In this document: positions 33,016-45,117 of the stretch, piece after piece
Numbering within the stretch: the stretch's first letter is position 1
Layout: the number at the start of each line of letters is the position of its first letter
Source: Bryopsis sp. KO-2023
Lineage: Eukaryota; Chlorophyta; Ulvophyceae; Bryopsidales; Bryopsidaceae
Assembly (NCBI GenBank): GCA_030272585.1
Contig: BSYQ01000006.1
Coordinates: forward strand, 6,638,501 to 6,702,500
DNA: 64,000 nt
Direction of reading: 5' to 3'
The notes under the pieces: model-generated
The model's database searches: none
What the model was told of the DNA's origin: nothing
Seen by the model: the letters and a program-made list of their open reading frames with translations, nothing else
Program-made: the position numbers and the translations under genes

Positions 33016-36000
33016 CTAGTCCATGGAAGATTTTTGACGTAAATACTCCTGCAGCACTTGCTGCGCATTACCCAAGTGATGTGACGGGAGCCACTGGTCC
33101 TCTTCCGATCCGTATCCTTCCCAGGAAACCAAGTACTCTGTCACATTCTTCTTTTTCCGCCGTTTGGTTCGATGTGTCTTGATCTTTTCGACGATATATT
33201 CCTCGACTCCTTCCAACACCACTGGATCTGGAGGTGGAGAAATAGCCCTGGCTGGAAACTCTTCTGATCCATCTTCAAATGCTTTTAGCTTGGAAACATG
33301 AAAAACATCATGTATTTTCCAGTGATTAGGAAGTTCCAACCTGTAAGTTACTGATGTCACAATATCAATAATTCTAAAAGGTCCACAAAACTTAGATACC
33401 AACTTCCGGCCCATCATTGGCGGTAAAGGTAAATCAGCTGTCGATAAAAAGACATACTGATTTAATGCAAAACTTGCATCCCTCCGCCCTCGGTTTGCGA
33501 CAGCCCTCTGTCGCTGTTGGCTTTTCAAAATCGCTTTCCGAGCCAGCTGTAAACTTTTAGCCCAAAATGTCCACCATTCATCTGAAACTGGACCTGAGTC
33601 TAACAAATCCTGAGGGGATCTGGGATGTTGCCCATAAACCAAATAAAAAGGTGTAAAACCGGTTGATGAGTGAACGGATGAGTTATAAGCAAACTCAGCC
33701 GCCACTAATTTAGTGTCCCAATCACCCCCTATGGTCGAAATATAAATTCGCAACATGTCTCCGACTACTCGATTTGCCCTTTCAGTCATTCCATCAGTTT
33801 CAGGGTGATATCCCGATGACATGGCTAAACGAGTTCCCGCTAATTCCCACAGTTTTCGCCAAAACTGGCCTGTAAAACGAGTATCTCGATCGGAAATAAT
33901 AGCCTCTGGCAACCCATGATGTCTGAAAATTGTATCAAAGAAAATTTCAGCTACCCCACTAGCTGTAACTGCAGTAGTGGTGGCTACCAAGTGGATCATT
34001 CGACTAAAACGGTCGACCATAACCACTAAATAATCATGACCCTTTTGTGTCATAGGTAAAGGTCCCACAAAATCTAAACAAACTTCTTTCCAGCGTTCGT
34101 CTGGAACTGGAATTGGCTGATATAACCCCAATGGTTTTTGAGTGCTAGACTTGTTTTTCTGACAACCAACACAAGTCCTAACATATCGTTCGACATCCTC
34201 AGTGCATCTAGGCCAATAATATCTTTTTCGAACATTTGCGACAGTCTTGTGTCTCCCAAAATGTCCAGCCTGATCGTGACATTCAGCCAACACTGTTTGT
34301 CTAATTTCTTTGTCCTTTGGAATATACCAAACCCATTTGTCTTTCAGACTATACCACAATTTTGTGCCATCCCACCTATAACGCGGATCTTTTTCACCAG
34401 CTTCCCAATTAGCTATAACTTCTCTGCAATGTTCATCCCCTTGATACGCAAGTCTAACCTGATCCTGAAATACTACGCCTGCTCGGACTTTTGCCACAGC
34501 GTTTAATTCCATTTCCGACCTTCGACTTAATGCATCTGCAACTGTATTTTCTTTTCCAGGTTTGTATTTAATCTCAAAATCAAATTCCTGTAAAGTTTCC
34601 ATCCACCTAGCCTGTCTACTGGATAATTTAGGCTGCGTCTGAATATATTTCAGCGGAGCGTGGTCCGTGTGAACCACAAATTTCCTCGCCCCCAAATAAT
34701 GTCGCCAAGTTTTCAAACAATAGACTATCGCATACAGTTCTTTTTCGTGTGTCGGATAATTCCTCTCAGCTGAATTTAATTTCCGACTTTCAAACGCGGC
34801 TGGTTGTTGCCCCTGACCTTGATCTTGCGTCAAAACTCCTCCAATAGCAAAATCCGATGCGTCTGTAGTTACTTCAAAACTCAACTCCGGATCTGGAATT
34901 ATTAACACAGGTGCCTCCTGCATGCTCTTCTTTAGCGTCTGAAACGCTTTCTCCTGACTTTCAGTCCACTGCCATTTAACTTCCTTCCTTGTTAGTTCAT
35001 GTAACGGCGTTGCAATCCCAGAGTATCCCTTAATAAATTTCCGATAATAATTCGCTAAACCCAAAAACGACCTAATATCCCGAACTGTCTGAGGTTGTGC
35101 CCATTCCTTAATGGCTAAAACTTTCTTAGGTACCACGGAGAGTCCCTCTCTTCCGACTATGTGTCCCAAAAATTCGACTTCTGTCATCCCCAAATCACAT
35201 TTGTCCGGTGAAACGTAAAGTTTGTGTTTTTCGAGTAGCTGAAACACTTGTCTAAGATGTTCCTTGTGCTCTTCCCAGTTCCGACTGTAAACTAAGATAT
35301 CATCGAGATAAACTATAACAAACTTATCCAGATGTGGTCGAAAAACATCGTTCATCACATTCATAAAAGTTGCTGGTGCATTTGTCAAACCCATTGGCAT
35401 AACTGTGTATTCGTAAGATCCATATCTAGTTCGAAAAGCAGTTTTCGCCCAATCCTTTTTCGCCATCCTGACTTGATAGTATCCCGAACACAAATCTATT
35501 TTCGAGAAGTATTTTGCGCCATGAAGCTGATCTATCAGTTCATCTATCCTCGGAATCGGATAAGCGTTTTTCACCGTCACCTTATTCAATGCCCGATAAT
35601 CTACACACATGCGTAGTTTCCCGTTCTTCTTCGGTACAAAAATTACCGGTGCTCCCCAAGGTGATCTACTCGGTCGAATAAACCCTTTTCCCGACATGTC
35701 TGCAATCTGAGTTTTCAGTTCTGCCATTTCCTTGATGCCTAGTCGATAAGGTGCTTTACTTTGTGGAACCGTGCCTGGTTCCAACTGGATCGTGTGTTCG
35801 ATACCTCTGGAAGGGGGTATCTCACTGGGTAATTCTTCCACAAAAGTGTTAGGAAATTCCTGTCTGATTTCTGCTGTAAGTTCAGCTTGTCTGGAAACAT
35901 TTTGTTCAGAGTCAGTTCTGTTCAAACATGTTTCAAACACCATCAGCACACACTGTTCCTCGTCCTCCTCTCCGGGGTTTGCCGGAGGAATCAAATGTTC

Positions 36001-36561
36001 TTTCAGCCCGTCTGAAACCACTACCTCATTCGTTCGAAAATCAACCCGGGGATTATGCTTAGCCAGCCAAGTTTTTCCCAATATAGCATCATACTTAGCA
36101 AGAGACATTTCATGAAAAATCTCCCTACTAGCAAAATCTCCAAATCTGAGAGTAGCCCTGATCTTCCCTTTAGATTCTAAGGTACTTCCCCCAGCCAGGC
36201 TAACTTTTTCTTCTTGTGCTTCTAATTCCAGCTTATTTTTCTCGCAAAATTTCCGAGCCAAAAAGCAATCAGTTGCTCCACAGTCTATTAATATCTCAGC
36301 TGCAAAACCTGAGATTTCCCCTTTCACAGTAATCAGTTGTCTAGTTCGGTTATCAGTTTCAGCCACTGCTAGAAATCCGAACTTAGTCATGTCTAAATCT
36401 GTCCCATCAAATGAATGGACTTCTAGGTTATCTTGGTTATCAGGTCTAGTCGGTTCCTTGGACGTTTCTTCCAACGAAAAATCCCTCGAATTCCTAGAAT
36501 TCCTCGAACTCGCAGGCTTCCCCTTAACTTCACACCCTGCGAGTTTACCTAACATACTCAT
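33016..36561 (-). CDS. pol: Pol of element C: PR-RT-RNase H-IN-chromodomain
   Basis: The ATG at 36561 overlaps the gag stop as ATGA, so a 1181-aa Pol could start by termination-reinitiation; the frame is also open 54 bp upstream. Domains: protease [12 protein letters not shown] with [12 protein letters not shown] and [11 protein letters not shown], RNase [14 protein letters not shown], integrase zinc module ([13 protein letters not shown]...CVGCQKNK) with DFVGPLP and ISDRDTRF, and a C-terminal chromodomain ([18 protein letters not shown]). Intact. A 10-bp perfect hairpin follows the overlap. Confidence 0.92.
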   Translation of the reverse strand: MSMLGKLAGCEVKGKPASSRNSRNSRDFSLEETSKEPTRPDNQDNLEVHSFDGTDLDMTKFGFLAVAETDNRTRQLITVKGEISGFAAEILIDCGATDCFLARKFCEKNKLELEAQEEKVSLAGGSTLESKGKIRATLRFGDFASREIFHEMSLAKYDAILGKTWLAKHNPRVDFRTNEVVVSDGLKEHLIPPANPGEEDEEQCVLMVFETCLNRTDSEQNVSRQAELTAEIRQEFPNTFVEELPSEIPPSRGIEHTIQLEPGTVPQSKAPYRLGIKEMAELKTQIADMSGKGFIRPSRSPWGAPVIFVPKKNGKLRMCVDYRALNKVTVKNAYPIPRIDELIDQLHGAKYFSKIDLCSGYYQVRMAKKDWAKTAFRTRYGSYEYTVMPMGLTNAPATFMNVMNDVFRPHLDKFVIVYLDDILVYSRNWEEHKEHLRQVFQLLEKHKLYVSPDKCDLGMTEVEFLGHIVGREGLSVVPKKVLAIKEWAQPQTVRDIRSFLGLANYYRKFIKGYSGIATPLHELTRKEVKWQWTESQEKAFQTLKKSMQEAPVLIIPDPELSFEVTTDASDFAIGGVLTQDQGQGQQPAAFESRKLNSAERNYPTHEKELYAIVYCLKTWRHYLGARKFVVHTDHAPLKYIQTQPKLSSRQARWMETLQEFDFEIKYKPGKENTVADALSRRSEMELNAVAKVRAGVVFQDQVRLAYQGDEHCREVIANWEAGEKDPRYRWDGTKLWYSLKDKWVWYIPKDKEIRQTVLAECHDQAGHFGRHKTVANVRKRYYWPRCTEDVERYVRTCVGCQKNKSSTQKPLGLYQPIPVPDERWKEVCLDFVGPLPMTQKGHDYLVVMVDRFSRMIHLVATTTAVTASGVAEIFFDTIFRHHGLPEAIISDRDTRFTGQFWRKLWELAGTRLAMSSGYHPETDGMTERANRVVGDMLRIYISTIGGDWDTKLVAAEFAYNSSVHSSTGFTPFYLVYGQHPRSPQDLLDSGPVSDEWWTFWAKSLQLARKAILKSQQRQRAVANRGRRDASFALNQYVFLSTADLPLPPMMGRKLVSKFCGPFRIIDIVTSVTYRLELPNHWKIHDVFHVSKLKAFEDGSEEFPARAISPPPDPVVLEGVEEYIVEKIKTHRTKRRKKKNVTEYLVSWEGYGSEEDQWLPSHHLGNAQQVLQEYLRQKSSMD
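36507..36561 (-). promoter_or_regulatory. ATGA stop-start overlap and hairpin at gag/pol of C
   Basis: The gag TGA (36560-36558) overlaps the pol ATG (36561-36559). Twelve nt later AACTCGCAGG (36545-36536) pairs perfectly with CCTGCGAGTT (36516-36507) around a 19-nt loop. No canonical slippery heptamer precedes the stop (GCGAAAATGA). Confidence 0.65.
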
Positions 36562-37553
36562 TTTCGCGAGGGGCAGTCTCGAGCGTAATGCCCTCGACGC
36601 CCACACTTGTAACACTTCACCTCTCCGTCTGCTTTTTCTTTCTTCCAGACTGGCTTATTTCTTTCTCTCTCTTTATCACCTCGCTGTTTCTGCTGTCTCT
36701 GTTGTCGCCTTCTTCCGACGTAGTCCAATTCCATGTGATCCGATCTGCGATTTCCGCCGCCGCCGCTGCTGCCGCCGCCGCCGCGATCTCGATTCAAGAT
36801 CGAACTCCCAGATTGAGCTCCTCCCCACCTTTCCGCCACTCGAATAGCTTCATCCAAGGTCTTGGGGTTTTGGAGGTCGGTCTCGATACCAACCCTCCCT
36901 CGCAAACCATCGACGAACCTGTGTATTTTCTCGCCCTCTGATGCGTCGGAAATATACAACATCAGCTGCCTAAAGCGATGCGTGTATTCCCGCACAGACA
37001 TTCCGCCTTGGCGTAAATTCGCCCATTCTGTCCGTGTGCGGCGCAAAAAATGTGGTTCTCCGAACTGGTTTTTCAGCTCCTCACAGAAGTCCTCATACGT
37101 CGGCAAAGGTCGGCCTCCATCAGTCTCCGACTCCTCCACTCTTGTCCTCCACCATGTCGCGGCTGGCCCTCTCAGTAGAGATCCTGCCAGGCGGAGTTTC
37201 GAGACTCCATCTTCGACGTGGGTGGCGTCAAAATGCACTCGGAGGCTGAACAACCAGTCCTGGATAGGAGGGTCATTCTGCCTGCCTCCCCACAGATCAG
37301 GTCGGGCTGGCTTGCTTCTCAGGTCATTACCTCGACCACCACTTCCAGCCGCCGTTCCAGCCTGTGCTGCAGTTGCCGCCCCGATTGCTGTTCCCACTTT
37401 GTCGGTTAGTTGCTCCAAAATGGAGCTTCCCACAGCCTCATTGACCGCCGTGCTCAGCATTCCCGGTACTTCTTCGACCACGCCTTGCACTCGGTTCAAC
37501 CTTCCCATTACCTCCTCATACGCCGCCCTCAACTCAGCCACCTGTTGCTCCAT
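36558..37553 (-). CDS. gag: Gag of element C
   Basis: The 331-aa protein starts at the ATG at 37553, eight nt after the stop of leader ORF L3. Residues about 1-35 are coiled coil, about 95-230 a Retrotrans_gag domain ([47 protein letters not shown]), then a Gly/Ser linker, a basic stretch and one CCHC knuckle ([14 protein letters not shown]). It forms the particle and binds RNA by family analogy. Confidence 0.9.
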   Translation of the reverse strand: MEQQVAELRAAYEEVMGRLNRVQGVVEEVPGMLSTAVNEAVGSSILEQLTDKVGTAIGAATAAQAGTAAGSGGRGNDLRSKPARPDLWGGRQNDPPIQDWLFSLRVHFDATHVEDGVSKLRLAGSLLRGPAATWWRTRVEESETDGGRPLPTYEDFCEELKNQFGEPHFLRRTRTEWANLRQGGMSVREYTHRFRQLMLYISDASEGEKIHRFVDGLRGRVGIETDLQNPKTLDEAIRVAERWGGAQSGSSILNRDRGGGGSSGGGGNRRSDHMELDYVGRRRQQRQQKQRGDKERERNKPVWKKEKADGEVKCYKCGRRGHYARDCPSRK

Positions 37554-37787
37554 CTCAGCCTCAAAAATCCTCGGTTAGGGTATTCCGCGGATAGGTAAAT
37601 TCGGATACCCTAACTTTCTTCGACTGCCTTTTCCGATCAAGGAGCTCCACTGACTCTCCTTCCTGATTTACGAGGGTGTCTGGAACCCTCTTCCTCTCTG
37701 GATCTCCGGTGCACGTCCTGACAATCTGCCGCTCCTCTTGAGTCAGCTGCAGAAACTTGTCGCCAAACAAACCCAGAGGTCTGATAG

Positions 37788-38260
37788 TGTAGCGAATCAG
37801 GGTTTCTGACAGCCCTGCAGTACGTCAGCAGGCTTGCTGACAGTCCTGCAGTACTTTAAGTAGGAGGCTGGCTGCCCTGAGGCAGCGTACAGTCAGTCAG
37901 GGTGTGCTGGCAGTGAAGTAGTACGTGGACTACTGAGCTGGCAGCTGGAATGTTCTAGAAGGTCGCTCAGCACCACAGGAATGGCCGTGGGGCTGAGCTG
38001 GGCTCTGATTGAAAGGACTGCAAGGTTTGATGCCTTGCAGCATTGATGCAGACTGATGTTACAGCCTATGATCAGTTAGGATCAAGGCTGCTAGGGTATT
38101 CTATAAGTTCTTGGGGTTTGAACGTTCTTGTAACCTTACTTTGGGATTGAACTCCCTTTGTCTCGCTTCCAAGTCGTCTATTCTTTCCCTCCAAGCCGTT
38201 TCAGGCTTGCAGTTCACAGCCGGCAGCCCACAATAGCGGTCTGCAGGCGGATTCACTACA
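37788..38260 (+). repeat. 5' LTR of element E
   Basis: It starts TGTAGCG and ends CACTACA. A TATAAG box lies at 38102-38107. The primer binding site TGGTTTCGGAGC is at 38262-38273. Confidence 0.95.
38102..38107 (+). promoter_or_regulatory. TATA box in 5' LTR of E
   Basis: TATAAG followed by TTCTTGGGG, the same context as the D LTR. Confidence 0.5.
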
Positions 38261-38348
38261 TTGGTTTCGGAGCAGGGGCGCAGCAAGACTGTGCAGGGTC
38301 GCTGGAGGACCTTGGAAGGCCCCACAGCCTTGAGAGAGCAGCGCAGAG

Positions 38349-39530
38349 ATGGCCGGACAGGACGAGCAACCGCAGATAGGAATGCCGGCCCCAGATCCCT
38401 TCGACGTGCAGGGATTGAGGCAGATGATTTTGGACATGCAGGAAGAGGTCCAGCACCTGAGACACGTAGCAGCCAACGTGAACGTGCAGATGGACGACGC
38501 AGTTCGGAACGCAGTGCACAACAGGATGGCACAGCAGCAACCTCCCGCAGCTTTGGGCAGAGCTAGGGCGAAAGGCCCTGACATGTGGTATGGTGATCCA
38601 CATGATGTTCCCCTCAATGAGTGGCAAGTCCAGTTGCAGACATACTTTGATGTTACTGCAACCAGGGACAGGGAACAGCAGGTACTAGTGGCTGCAGGAT
38701 GCTTGAGAGGAGCAGCAGGCACTTGGTGGAGAGGTCGGTATGAAGCTGCGATGGCAGGACAGCTGAATCTGCCACAGGACGTTCCAGCTTTGGTGACAGC
38801 ACTGAGACAGCAGTTTGGTAAAACGAATGAGAACAAAGACTTCAGGCGAGAATGGTCTCGTCTGAGGCAGGGACGATCTACTGTTGCTGAGTACGTGCAT
38901 CAGTTCAGAAGACTTATGCTGCAGATCAATGACAGCAATGCTGGAGAGCAGCTGTTTCGTTTTGTAGAGGGTCTGAATGACCGTCTGCGAACTAAGGTTG
39001 AAATGGAAGATCCTGCAGATCTGGAGCGTGCGATAGCACTCGCCGCCACTTGGGAAGGTCCACTTGAGGCGTACCGCAGAGAGGGACGCAGAGGTCACAG
39101 TCCCAGAGGCAGGCGTGAAGGATCACGCAGAGACAGATCAAAGAGCAGAGGCCGATCTTACAGCAGAGGCCGATCCTACAGCAGAGGAAGATCGCAGAAT
39201 CGAGGTCGCAGTGCTAGTCGTGGCAGAACTGACGCAGATCGTGATAGGTATACACCACACCAATATACACCACAATTAGGGGACCGCATGGAGGTTGATG
39301 GCCTCCAGCGTAACCGCGTGGGTTTTGATGTTGGTAGAAACCGAAGCGACAGTCGCAGTAAAAGCAGAGGACGCAGTGGTAGTCCTCGCAGACAGAGGCA
39401 GAACAGGAGATCTGGAGAGAGTACCTCTGCCAGAAGGAGCAGAATGGATGCAGGTCACTCTGCAGCGAATGTTGATTGTTACAACTGCGGCAAGAAAGGA
39501 CATTTTGCTGCAGACTGTCAGGAAAACTGA
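38349..39530 (+). CDS. gag: Gag of element E
   Basis: A 393-aa protein with its ATG 75 bp after the primer site. It has a short coiled coil, a Retrotrans_gag domain at about 60-235 ([51 protein letters not shown]), an SR-like Arg/Ser/Gly repeat region ([14 protein letters not shown]) and one CCHC knuckle ([14 protein letters not shown]) near the end. It is close to the Gag of F. The stop TGA 39528-39530 lies in a strong frameshift signal. Confidence 0.93.
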   Translation: MAGQDEQPQIGMPAPDPFDVQGLRQMILDMQEEVQHLRHVAANVNVQMDDAVRNAVHNRMAQQQPPAALGRARAKGPDMWYGDPHDVPLNEWQVQLQTYFDVTATRDREQQVLVAAGCLRGAAGTWWRGRYEAAMAGQLNLPQDVPALVTALRQQFGKTNENKDFRREWSRLRQGRSTVAEYVHQFRRLMLQINDSNAGEQLFRFVEGLNDRLRTKVEMEDPADLERAIALAATWEGPLEAYRREGRRGHSPRGRREGSRRDRSKSRGRSYSRGRSYSRGRSQNRGRSASRGRTDADRDRYTPHQYTPQLGDRMEVDGLQRNRVGFDVGRNRSDSRSKSRGRSGSPRRQRQNRRSGESTSARRSRMDAGHSAANVDCYNCGKKGHFAADCQEN

Positions 39531-39560
39531 GGAGGCCAGAGTCTGGAGAGACTGCTGGCC
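39521..39560 (+). promoter_or_regulatory. -1 ribosomal frameshift signal, gag/pol of E
   Basis: GGAAAAC (39521-39527) precedes the TGA. After a 6-nt spacer, GGCCAGAGTCT (39534-39544) pairs with AGACT-G-CTGGCC (39549-39560) around a GGAG tetraloop: 11 bp with one bulged G. F has the same layout with a different stem sequence. Confidence 0.75.
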
Positions 39561-42500
39561 GAGAAATCCTGGCGGAGGAGGATAGAAGTGGAGTGTGGGA
39601 TGGCCGGTGCAGCCCACCACACAGAGAGGCTACCAATTGGGGGGTAGCAGGAATTTTAAAGCAGAACTCCAAGGTTGGAGAGCCACGTGTAGCCTCAGCC
39701 AAGGAGAAGAAGAAGAAGAAGAAGATGGAGAACCTTGCAGGTACAGAGCCATGGGTAGCCATACCTGAAGGGGATCCTGCAGTGTCAGTGTTGAATTTTG
39801 CAGGTGGAGGGCCTTGTGTAGCCACATTTGCAGAATGTCTGGTGAAGGATAAAGGGACAACGAAGGAGGGTTGTGGGCTGTGTGAAGCCACAACCGCTCT
39901 GGTCTCTGAGGCAGGAGGTGATGAGCCAAGTGAAGCCACACCCAGCCTGCAGGTGATGTCGGGCAGTGCAGGTTTGGGAGGTGTACAGCCTGAACCTGAG
40001 CTGCACAATGTTACGGAGTGTAAAAGTACTGATGGTGATCTGAGGGCAGACACATCAGATTTTTCAGTGAGAGAGGAGCTTGAACAGGGGAAACTTAGTG
40101 CAGATTCCCTTAAGAGTGTTTGTTCAAGTGTACCCCCAGTTTTGAAGTTGAGAGGAGTCCAAGTGGGGACTCAAGGATTGTTGAAGACCACAGGGGCTGT
40201 GGCAGGTTGTTTTGCAAGAATTTTGTTAGATAGTGGAGCAACCGACAATTTTGTTTCGAAAGATTGGTTGCTAGAAAATGACATTCAGGCAAAGACTTCT
40301 GAGGTGGTTACTGAAGTGCAGTTAGCAGATGGCAAGACTTCAGAGAAGGTAGAAAAAGAACTGCAGGCCAGTGTCAAGATGGGGAGGTTTGTTTCAGAGG
40401 AAAAGATGTATGCAGTGACACTAGGCAGGTATGATCTGGTGTTAGGTATGTCTTGGCTGAGTAAACACAACCCTATGATAGATTGGCAGAAGAAGAAATT
40501 GGTTTTGCAGACACCTCAGGGAGTAGTCAAACTCAGAATGCAGACTGGTAGAGTAGAGGATTGCAGTACTGAAGATTTGGATATGATGTCCGCCAAAGAG
40601 TTTGCTCGGGCAGCCCGCAAGGGTATGCCGATGTATTTGGTAAATCTTCGGGAAGTTCAGGAGGAACATTTGATTAATAATGTGGAAAGTACTGATGCAG
40701 TAAAAGGCAGTGTTGCAGAAACCTTGTCAGAGGAAGGAAAAGAGGCAGCTGAGTTAGAAAAACAGATCAGAAAGGAGTTTCAGGATTTGTTTAAAGAGGA
40801 ACTGCCGCAGGAGTTACCTCCTGACAGGGGTGTGAATCATAAGATTGAGTTGGTGGAAGGTGCAGAACCAGTAAAAAAGGGGCTTTATAGGGCCAGTTTT
40901 GCAGAAAGAGAAGAACTGAAAAAGCAGTTAGCAGAGCTGCTGAAGCAGGGATTTATCAGACCTAGCAAGTCTCCATGGGGTTCGCCGGTTTTGTTTGTTC
41001 CTAAGAAAAATGGGAAACTTAGGATGTGTGTGGATTTTCGGGCACTTAACAAACTAACGGTGAAAAATAGGTATCCTATCCCGAGGATAGAGGAGTTGCT
41101 GGATCAGATTCAGGGAGCACGCTGCTTCAGCAAGATTGACCTCTGCTCAGGCTACCATCAGGTGCGGTTGGATCCTGCAGATTGTGAGAAAACGGCCTTC
41201 CGCACCAGGTATGGCCTTTATGAGTATGTTGTTCTTCCTTTTGGGCTGACGAATGCCCCTGCCACTTTTATGAACACAATGAATCATGTGCTGCATGATT
41301 TTCTGGACGTCTTTTGCATCGTTTACTTGGATGATATTTTGATTTTTAGCAAAGATTGGGCAGAACACAAAGTTCATTTGCGGAAAGTGATGCAGAGGTT
41401 GAGGGAACAGAAGTTGTATGCATCAGCTTCAAAGTGTGAGATCTGCAGAGATCAAGTTGAGTTTCTGGGGCATGAGTTAAGTGCTGCAGGAGTACAGGTG
41501 TTGCGGAGCAAGGTGCAGGTTATCAGAGATTGGCCACCCTTGACATCAGTGAAGGATCTCAGGTCCTTTCTGGGATTGGCAAACTACTACAGGAGGTTCA
41601 TGAAGGACTTCTCTGCCAGAGCCAAGCCTTTGACTGCATTACTCAAAAAGGATGCAGAGTGGAAATGGACTGAGACAGAAGCTGCAGCCATGCAGGATAT
41701 CAAGGAGGCATTGATGTCTGCACCAGTACTATTGGTGCCTGACCCAAGTCTGAAGTTTGAAGTCACCACCGATGCTTCGGACTATGCGATAGGAGCAGTC
41801 CTAACTCAGGACAAGGGACAGGGTCAGCAGCCAGTTGCATTTGAAAGCAGGAAGCTGCAACCTGCAGAACTCAACTATGCTACTCATGAAAAGGAGCTGC
41901 TAGCAGTTGTGCATGCTCTGAAGGTCTGGAGACACTATTTGGATGCACAAGAGTTTGTGGTGCACACCGATCATGCACCCCTCAAGTTTTTGCATACTCA
42001 GCCTCACCTGTCGCAGAGGCAAGCAAGATGGATGGAGACTCTGCAATCTTTCAAGTTCGAGATCAAGTACAGACCAGGCAGAGACAATGTGGTGGCAGAT
42101 GCTCTGAGCAGGGCCACACATCAAGTGGAGGAAACAAAGTCTGAAATGAATGCTCAGGCTAGGCTGGAAGTTGCAGAAGGATTCCTGCAACAGGTGCAGA
42201 CAGCTTATTCCAAAGATCCACTGTGTCAACAGTTGATCACTGCAAGACACAGACCTGGACATGTGAAATGGGATGGCCAAAGGCTCTGGAGAAGAATTGG
42301 AAATGCTTGGAAATGGTGGATTCCTGAAGCAGATGGGCTCAGGGAGAAAATACTGCATGACTGCCATGAGTCCCCATTGGCAGGACATTTGGGCAGAAGG
42401 AAGACCCTTGTCAGGGTGCAGTTGCATTATTTCTGGCCTCACATCTCCGAGTCAGTGCACAAGTATGTCCGGAATTGCATTTCATGTCAAAGGAATAAGG

Positions 42501-43663
42501 CTTCTAATCAGAGGCCTTTGGGTAAGCTGCAGCCCCTGCCTATTCCTGATGGCAGGTGGACCAGTGTTTCACTTGACTTTGTAGGGCCTTTACCTAGAAC
42601 TCGAACTGGGTCAGATTATTTGTTGGTAGTTGTGGATAGGTTCACAAAAATGATCAGACTTATTCCTACTAAGCAGACAGTTACTGCTGCAGGGGTAGCA
42701 GATTTATTTTTCCAGAATGTGGTTCGTTTCTTTGGGTTACCTCAAGAAATTGTTTCTGATCGGGATACTCGTTTCACTAGCAATTTTTGGAGGTCTCTTT
42801 GGAAGAAGGCTGGAACAAGATTGGCAATGTCAAGCAGTTATCATCCTGAGACAGATGGTCAGACTGAAAGGGCTAACAGAACCGTGCAGGAAATTCTGCG
42901 CAGTTATGTTGAACCTGCAGGAACAGATTGGGATCAGCACTTGGCAGCTGCTGAGTTTGCTTACAACTCCAGTGTCAATGCTACTACTGGATTCTCCCCC
43001 TTCTATTTGATGAATGGGCAGAACCCAAGGACTCCTGCAAGTGCTGTGGCTGTGTCAGCCTGCCCAGCAGTGGATGATTGGTGGACTACTTGGCAATCTG
43101 ATCTGGAAAAATGCAGACACAATATTGCTGCTGCTCAGGCACGTCAACGCCAGGTGGCGGACGAAACCAGGCGGGGAGGGGGCTTTGAGCCAGGCGAAAA
43201 AGTTTTTCTGGCCACAAAAGACTTACCCCTACCTGCAGTGTTGAGCAGAAAGTTGTCAGCAAAGTACTGTGGACCATTTGAAGTCACTGAGAAGCTCTCT
43301 GAAGTTGCAGTCAGGTTGAGACTGCCAGGTCATTGGAGGATACATGATGTGTTTCATGTGTCCAAGCTCAAACCTGCATTTGAAGATCAGGTGGGCAGCT
43401 TTCCAGCAAGGGAGGCACCCAGGTGGCAACCTGAACCTGAGCTTGTGGATGGTCAAGAGGAATATCAGGTGGACAGAATTCTGGCAGACAGAACTGTCAG
43501 AGGCAGGAAGCAGTACCTTGTTCGATGGCAGGGATATGATCAGTCTGAGGACACATGGGAACCTGCAGAACATTTGCAGAATGCTCGAGATGTACTACGT
43601 GACTATCAGCAAAGGAGTGAAGGGACCGCAATGAGGCGACGTCCTAGTCGGAAAGCACAGTAA
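39527..43663 (+). CDS. pol: Pol of element E: PR-RT-RNase H-IN-chromodomain
   Basis: The frame is -1 to gag. A linker of about 210 codons with recurrent EP/GP-x2-AT motifs comes before the protease ([10 protein letters not shown]). RT ([23 protein letters not shown]), RNase H ([13 protein letters not shown]), integrase (zinc module, [33 protein letters not shown]) and chromodomain ([17 protein letters not shown]) follow. Intact, and similar to Pol of F throughout. The tail ends in a basic stretch (RRRPSRKAQ). Confidence 0.95.
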   Translation: MRRPESGETAGREILAEEDRSGVWDGRCSPPHREATNWGVAGILKQNSKVGEPRVASAKEKKKKKKMENLAGTEPWVAIPEGDPAVSVLNFAGGGPCVATFAECLVKDKGTTKEGCGLCEATTALVSEAGGDEPSEATPSLQVMSGSAGLGGVQPEPELHNVTECKSTDGDLRADTSDFSVREELEQGKLSADSLKSVCSSVPPVLKLRGVQVGTQGLLKTTGAVAGCFARILLDSGATDNFVSKDWLLENDIQAKTSEVVTEVQLADGKTSEKVEKELQASVKMGRFVSEEKMYAVTLGRYDLVLGMSWLSKHNPMIDWQKKKLVLQTPQGVVKLRMQTGRVEDCSTEDLDMMSAKEFARAARKGMPMYLVNLREVQEEHLINNVESTDAVKGSVAETLSEEGKEAAELEKQIRKEFQDLFKEELPQELPPDRGVNHKIELVEGAEPVKKGLYRASFAEREELKKQLAELLKQGFIRPSKSPWGSPVLFVPKKNGKLRMCVDFRALNKLTVKNRYPIPRIEELLDQIQGARCFSKIDLCSGYHQVRLDPADCEKTAFRTRYGLYEYVVLPFGLTNAPATFMNTMNHVLHDFLDVFCIVYLDDILIFSKDWAEHKVHLRKVMQRLREQKLYASASKCEICRDQVEFLGHELSAAGVQVLRSKVQVIRDWPPLTSVKDLRSFLGLANYYRRFMKDFSARAKPLTALLKKDAEWKWTETEAAAMQDIKEALMSAPVLLVPDPSLKFEVTTDASDYAIGAVLTQDKGQGQQPVAFESRKLQPAELNYATHEKELLAVVHALKVWRHYLDAQEFVVHTDHAPLKFLHTQPHLSQRQARWMETLQSFKFEIKYRPGRDNVVADALSRATHQVEETKSEMNAQARLEVAEGFLQQVQTAYSKDPLCQQLITARHRPGHVKWDGQRLWRRIGNAWKWWIPEADGLREKILHDCHESPLAGHLGRRKTLVRVQLHYFWPHISESVHKYVRNCISCQRNKASNQRPLGKLQPLPIPDGRWTSVSLDFVGPLPRTRTGSDYLLVVVDRFTKMIRLIPTKQTVTAAGVADLFFQNVVRFFGLPQEIVSDRDTRFTSNFWRSLWKKAGTRLAMSSSYHPETDGQTERANRTVQEILRSYVEPAGTDWDQHLAAAEFAYNSSVNATTGFSPFYLMNGQNPRTPASAVAVSACPAVDDWWTTWQSDLEKCRHNIAAAQARQRQVADETRRGGGFEPGEKVFLATKDLPLPAVLSRKLSAKYCGPFEVTEKLSEVAVRLRLPGHWRIHDVFHVSKLKPAFEDQVGSFPAREAPRWQPEPELVDGQEEYQVDRILADRTVRGRKQYLVRWQGYDQSEDTWEPAEHLQNARDVLRDYQQRSEGTAMRRRPSRKAQ

Positions 43664-43720
43664 AAACTGAAGAAGAAAAGGGAGAGTGTTATTTTCTCTT
43701 TATCGTTCGCGTGAGCAGGA

Positions 43721-44569
43721 ATGGTAGACCACGCTCAAGAGACCGAGGATCAGGTGGAACAAGCTTTCAAGTTGTTGAGCTCCAGGGCAGCATCAGCAGC
43801 AAATCTGTCCGCACAGCTTCGGAAAGCAAGAACTGAGTTGCAAGTCGCCCGTGCTGAAAATTATCGTTGGCGCGAGTGGGCAGCGAATATACCAGAAGTG
43901 GTGCAAGGGACTCAGCTCAGAGATGCAGATGCGGATGAGATCTCAGGAAGAGTAATGGAGTGTGAAGGAAAGTCAGTTGCAGGAAAGGAAAAGGTGGCTG
44001 ATGTTAAGGAAGAAGAAGCAGGGTGGTACAGCAATTCTGTTGACATAATACTTCCAAATCAGACACTGCTACTGCCAGAAGTGCAGCTAAACCCTGTGGA
44101 AGGGCTGACAGAGTCAAGCATGGGATGCACTCTGTGTTTCAAGACCTGCAACAGACCAGTGTACACATTCCCTTGTGGACAGCACAGGGTCTGCTGCAAA
44201 TCTGTATGTTGGATGAGGATGTGGTATGCCTATGATACCACCATTCAGCAGGATGCTGAGGGAAGGATGCAGGCGAACTGTCCAATTTCCCTGAAGGTAG
44301 CAAGTCCAGGACCTGCTCAGTTTGGAGAATGTGGGCTGTGCAGGATGATAAGAAGAAATCCAGGCTTGGCAGTCCCTCCAGCAAGAGTCATGACAACACT
44401 TCGGATTGCAGGATTGGAGTTGCCTAAGAGCACTGCAGGAAGGAATCAGACAAACCGTGATGCAGCACCACACCGGATTGTTCAGTGGGAGGTTGTACCT
44501 TCTAAGAAATCTGGGTCAGCAAAAAAGAGGAGTTCAGCTGAGGTGATTTGGTCAGGTGCAGGTGACTAG
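43721..44569 (+). CDS. ORF3 of E: coiled coil plus RING-like protein, 282 aa
   Basis: The ATG lies 57 bp after the pol stop. Residues about 5-60 are a coiled coil ending in RWREWAANIP, shared with F (AWREWAKKMP). The module is C136-x2-C139-x12-C152-x2-H155-x2-C158-x4-C163, followed by WMRMWY and C204-x2-C207. The C-terminal TNRD-x-AP motif is shared with F. The tail is basic. It resembles a C3HC4 RING except for the C5-C6 spacing. No TM or signal peptide. Function unknown. Confidence 0.78.
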   Translation: MVDHAQETEDQVEQAFKLLSSRAASAANLSAQLRKARTELQVARAENYRWREWAANIPEVVQGTQLRDADADEISGRVMECEGKSVAGKEKVADVKEEEAGWYSNSVDIILPNQTLLLPEVQLNPVEGLTESSMGCTLCFKTCNRPVYTFPCGQHRVCCKSVCWMRMWYAYDTTIQQDAEGRMQANCPISLKVASPGPAQFGECGLCRMIRRNPGLAVPPARVMTTLRIAGLELPKSTAGRNQTNRDAAPHRIVQWEVVPSKKSGSAKKRSSAEVIWSGAGD

Positions 44570-44767
44570 TGCAGTTTGCTGCAGGTCATTTGAAAGAATG
44601 GTTGGTTTTTATTGAAATATGATTTGCAGTGGGAGCTGCCAGTTCAGGCAGATCATATTAGGCTGATTGAATGAAACTTGGTGTATTTCTTGATTTGGTG
44701 GAATTTGGAAAAGAACAATTTTCTGAGGGAGTTATATCATTTTGTTCCTTTTTCTTGAGTGCTTATT
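44570..44767 (+). other. 3' untranslated region of E, first part
   Basis: Non-coding; cut by F at the TTATT target (44763-44767). It resumes at 54022. Confidence 0.7.
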
Positions 44768-45117
44768 TGCAACGGCTGCGACTCTGCAAGTCTGCCAGCC
44801 AAGCTGAAGGTGAAACAAAGGGAGACCAAGGTGCAAAGCACTCCAAACAAGGTTAAAAGCTAGGTTAAAACCAAGTGTACCAATACCCTAGAGGCGCTGC
44901 CCAAATACCCTGCTGCAGCACCTCTGACAAGACCTGATCCCCTGATCAGACAACTACTGAGCTGACACAGTGAACCCATCACTGTATCAGGTCAGATCAA
45001 AGAATGTTCTGAGCTGCCAGTTCAGCAGGGACACCTGCTGAGCTGCCAGCTCGCCAACCTACAGTCAGATCTCCTGATTCAGGGCCCAGCAGGCTCTGAA
45101 TCAGGCGATTCACTACA
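44768..45117 (-). repeat. 3' LTR of element F
   Basis: On the minus strand it starts TGTAGTGAATC and ends CCGTTGCA, preceded by the tract GGTGGGGAGGAA. Confidence 0.95.
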
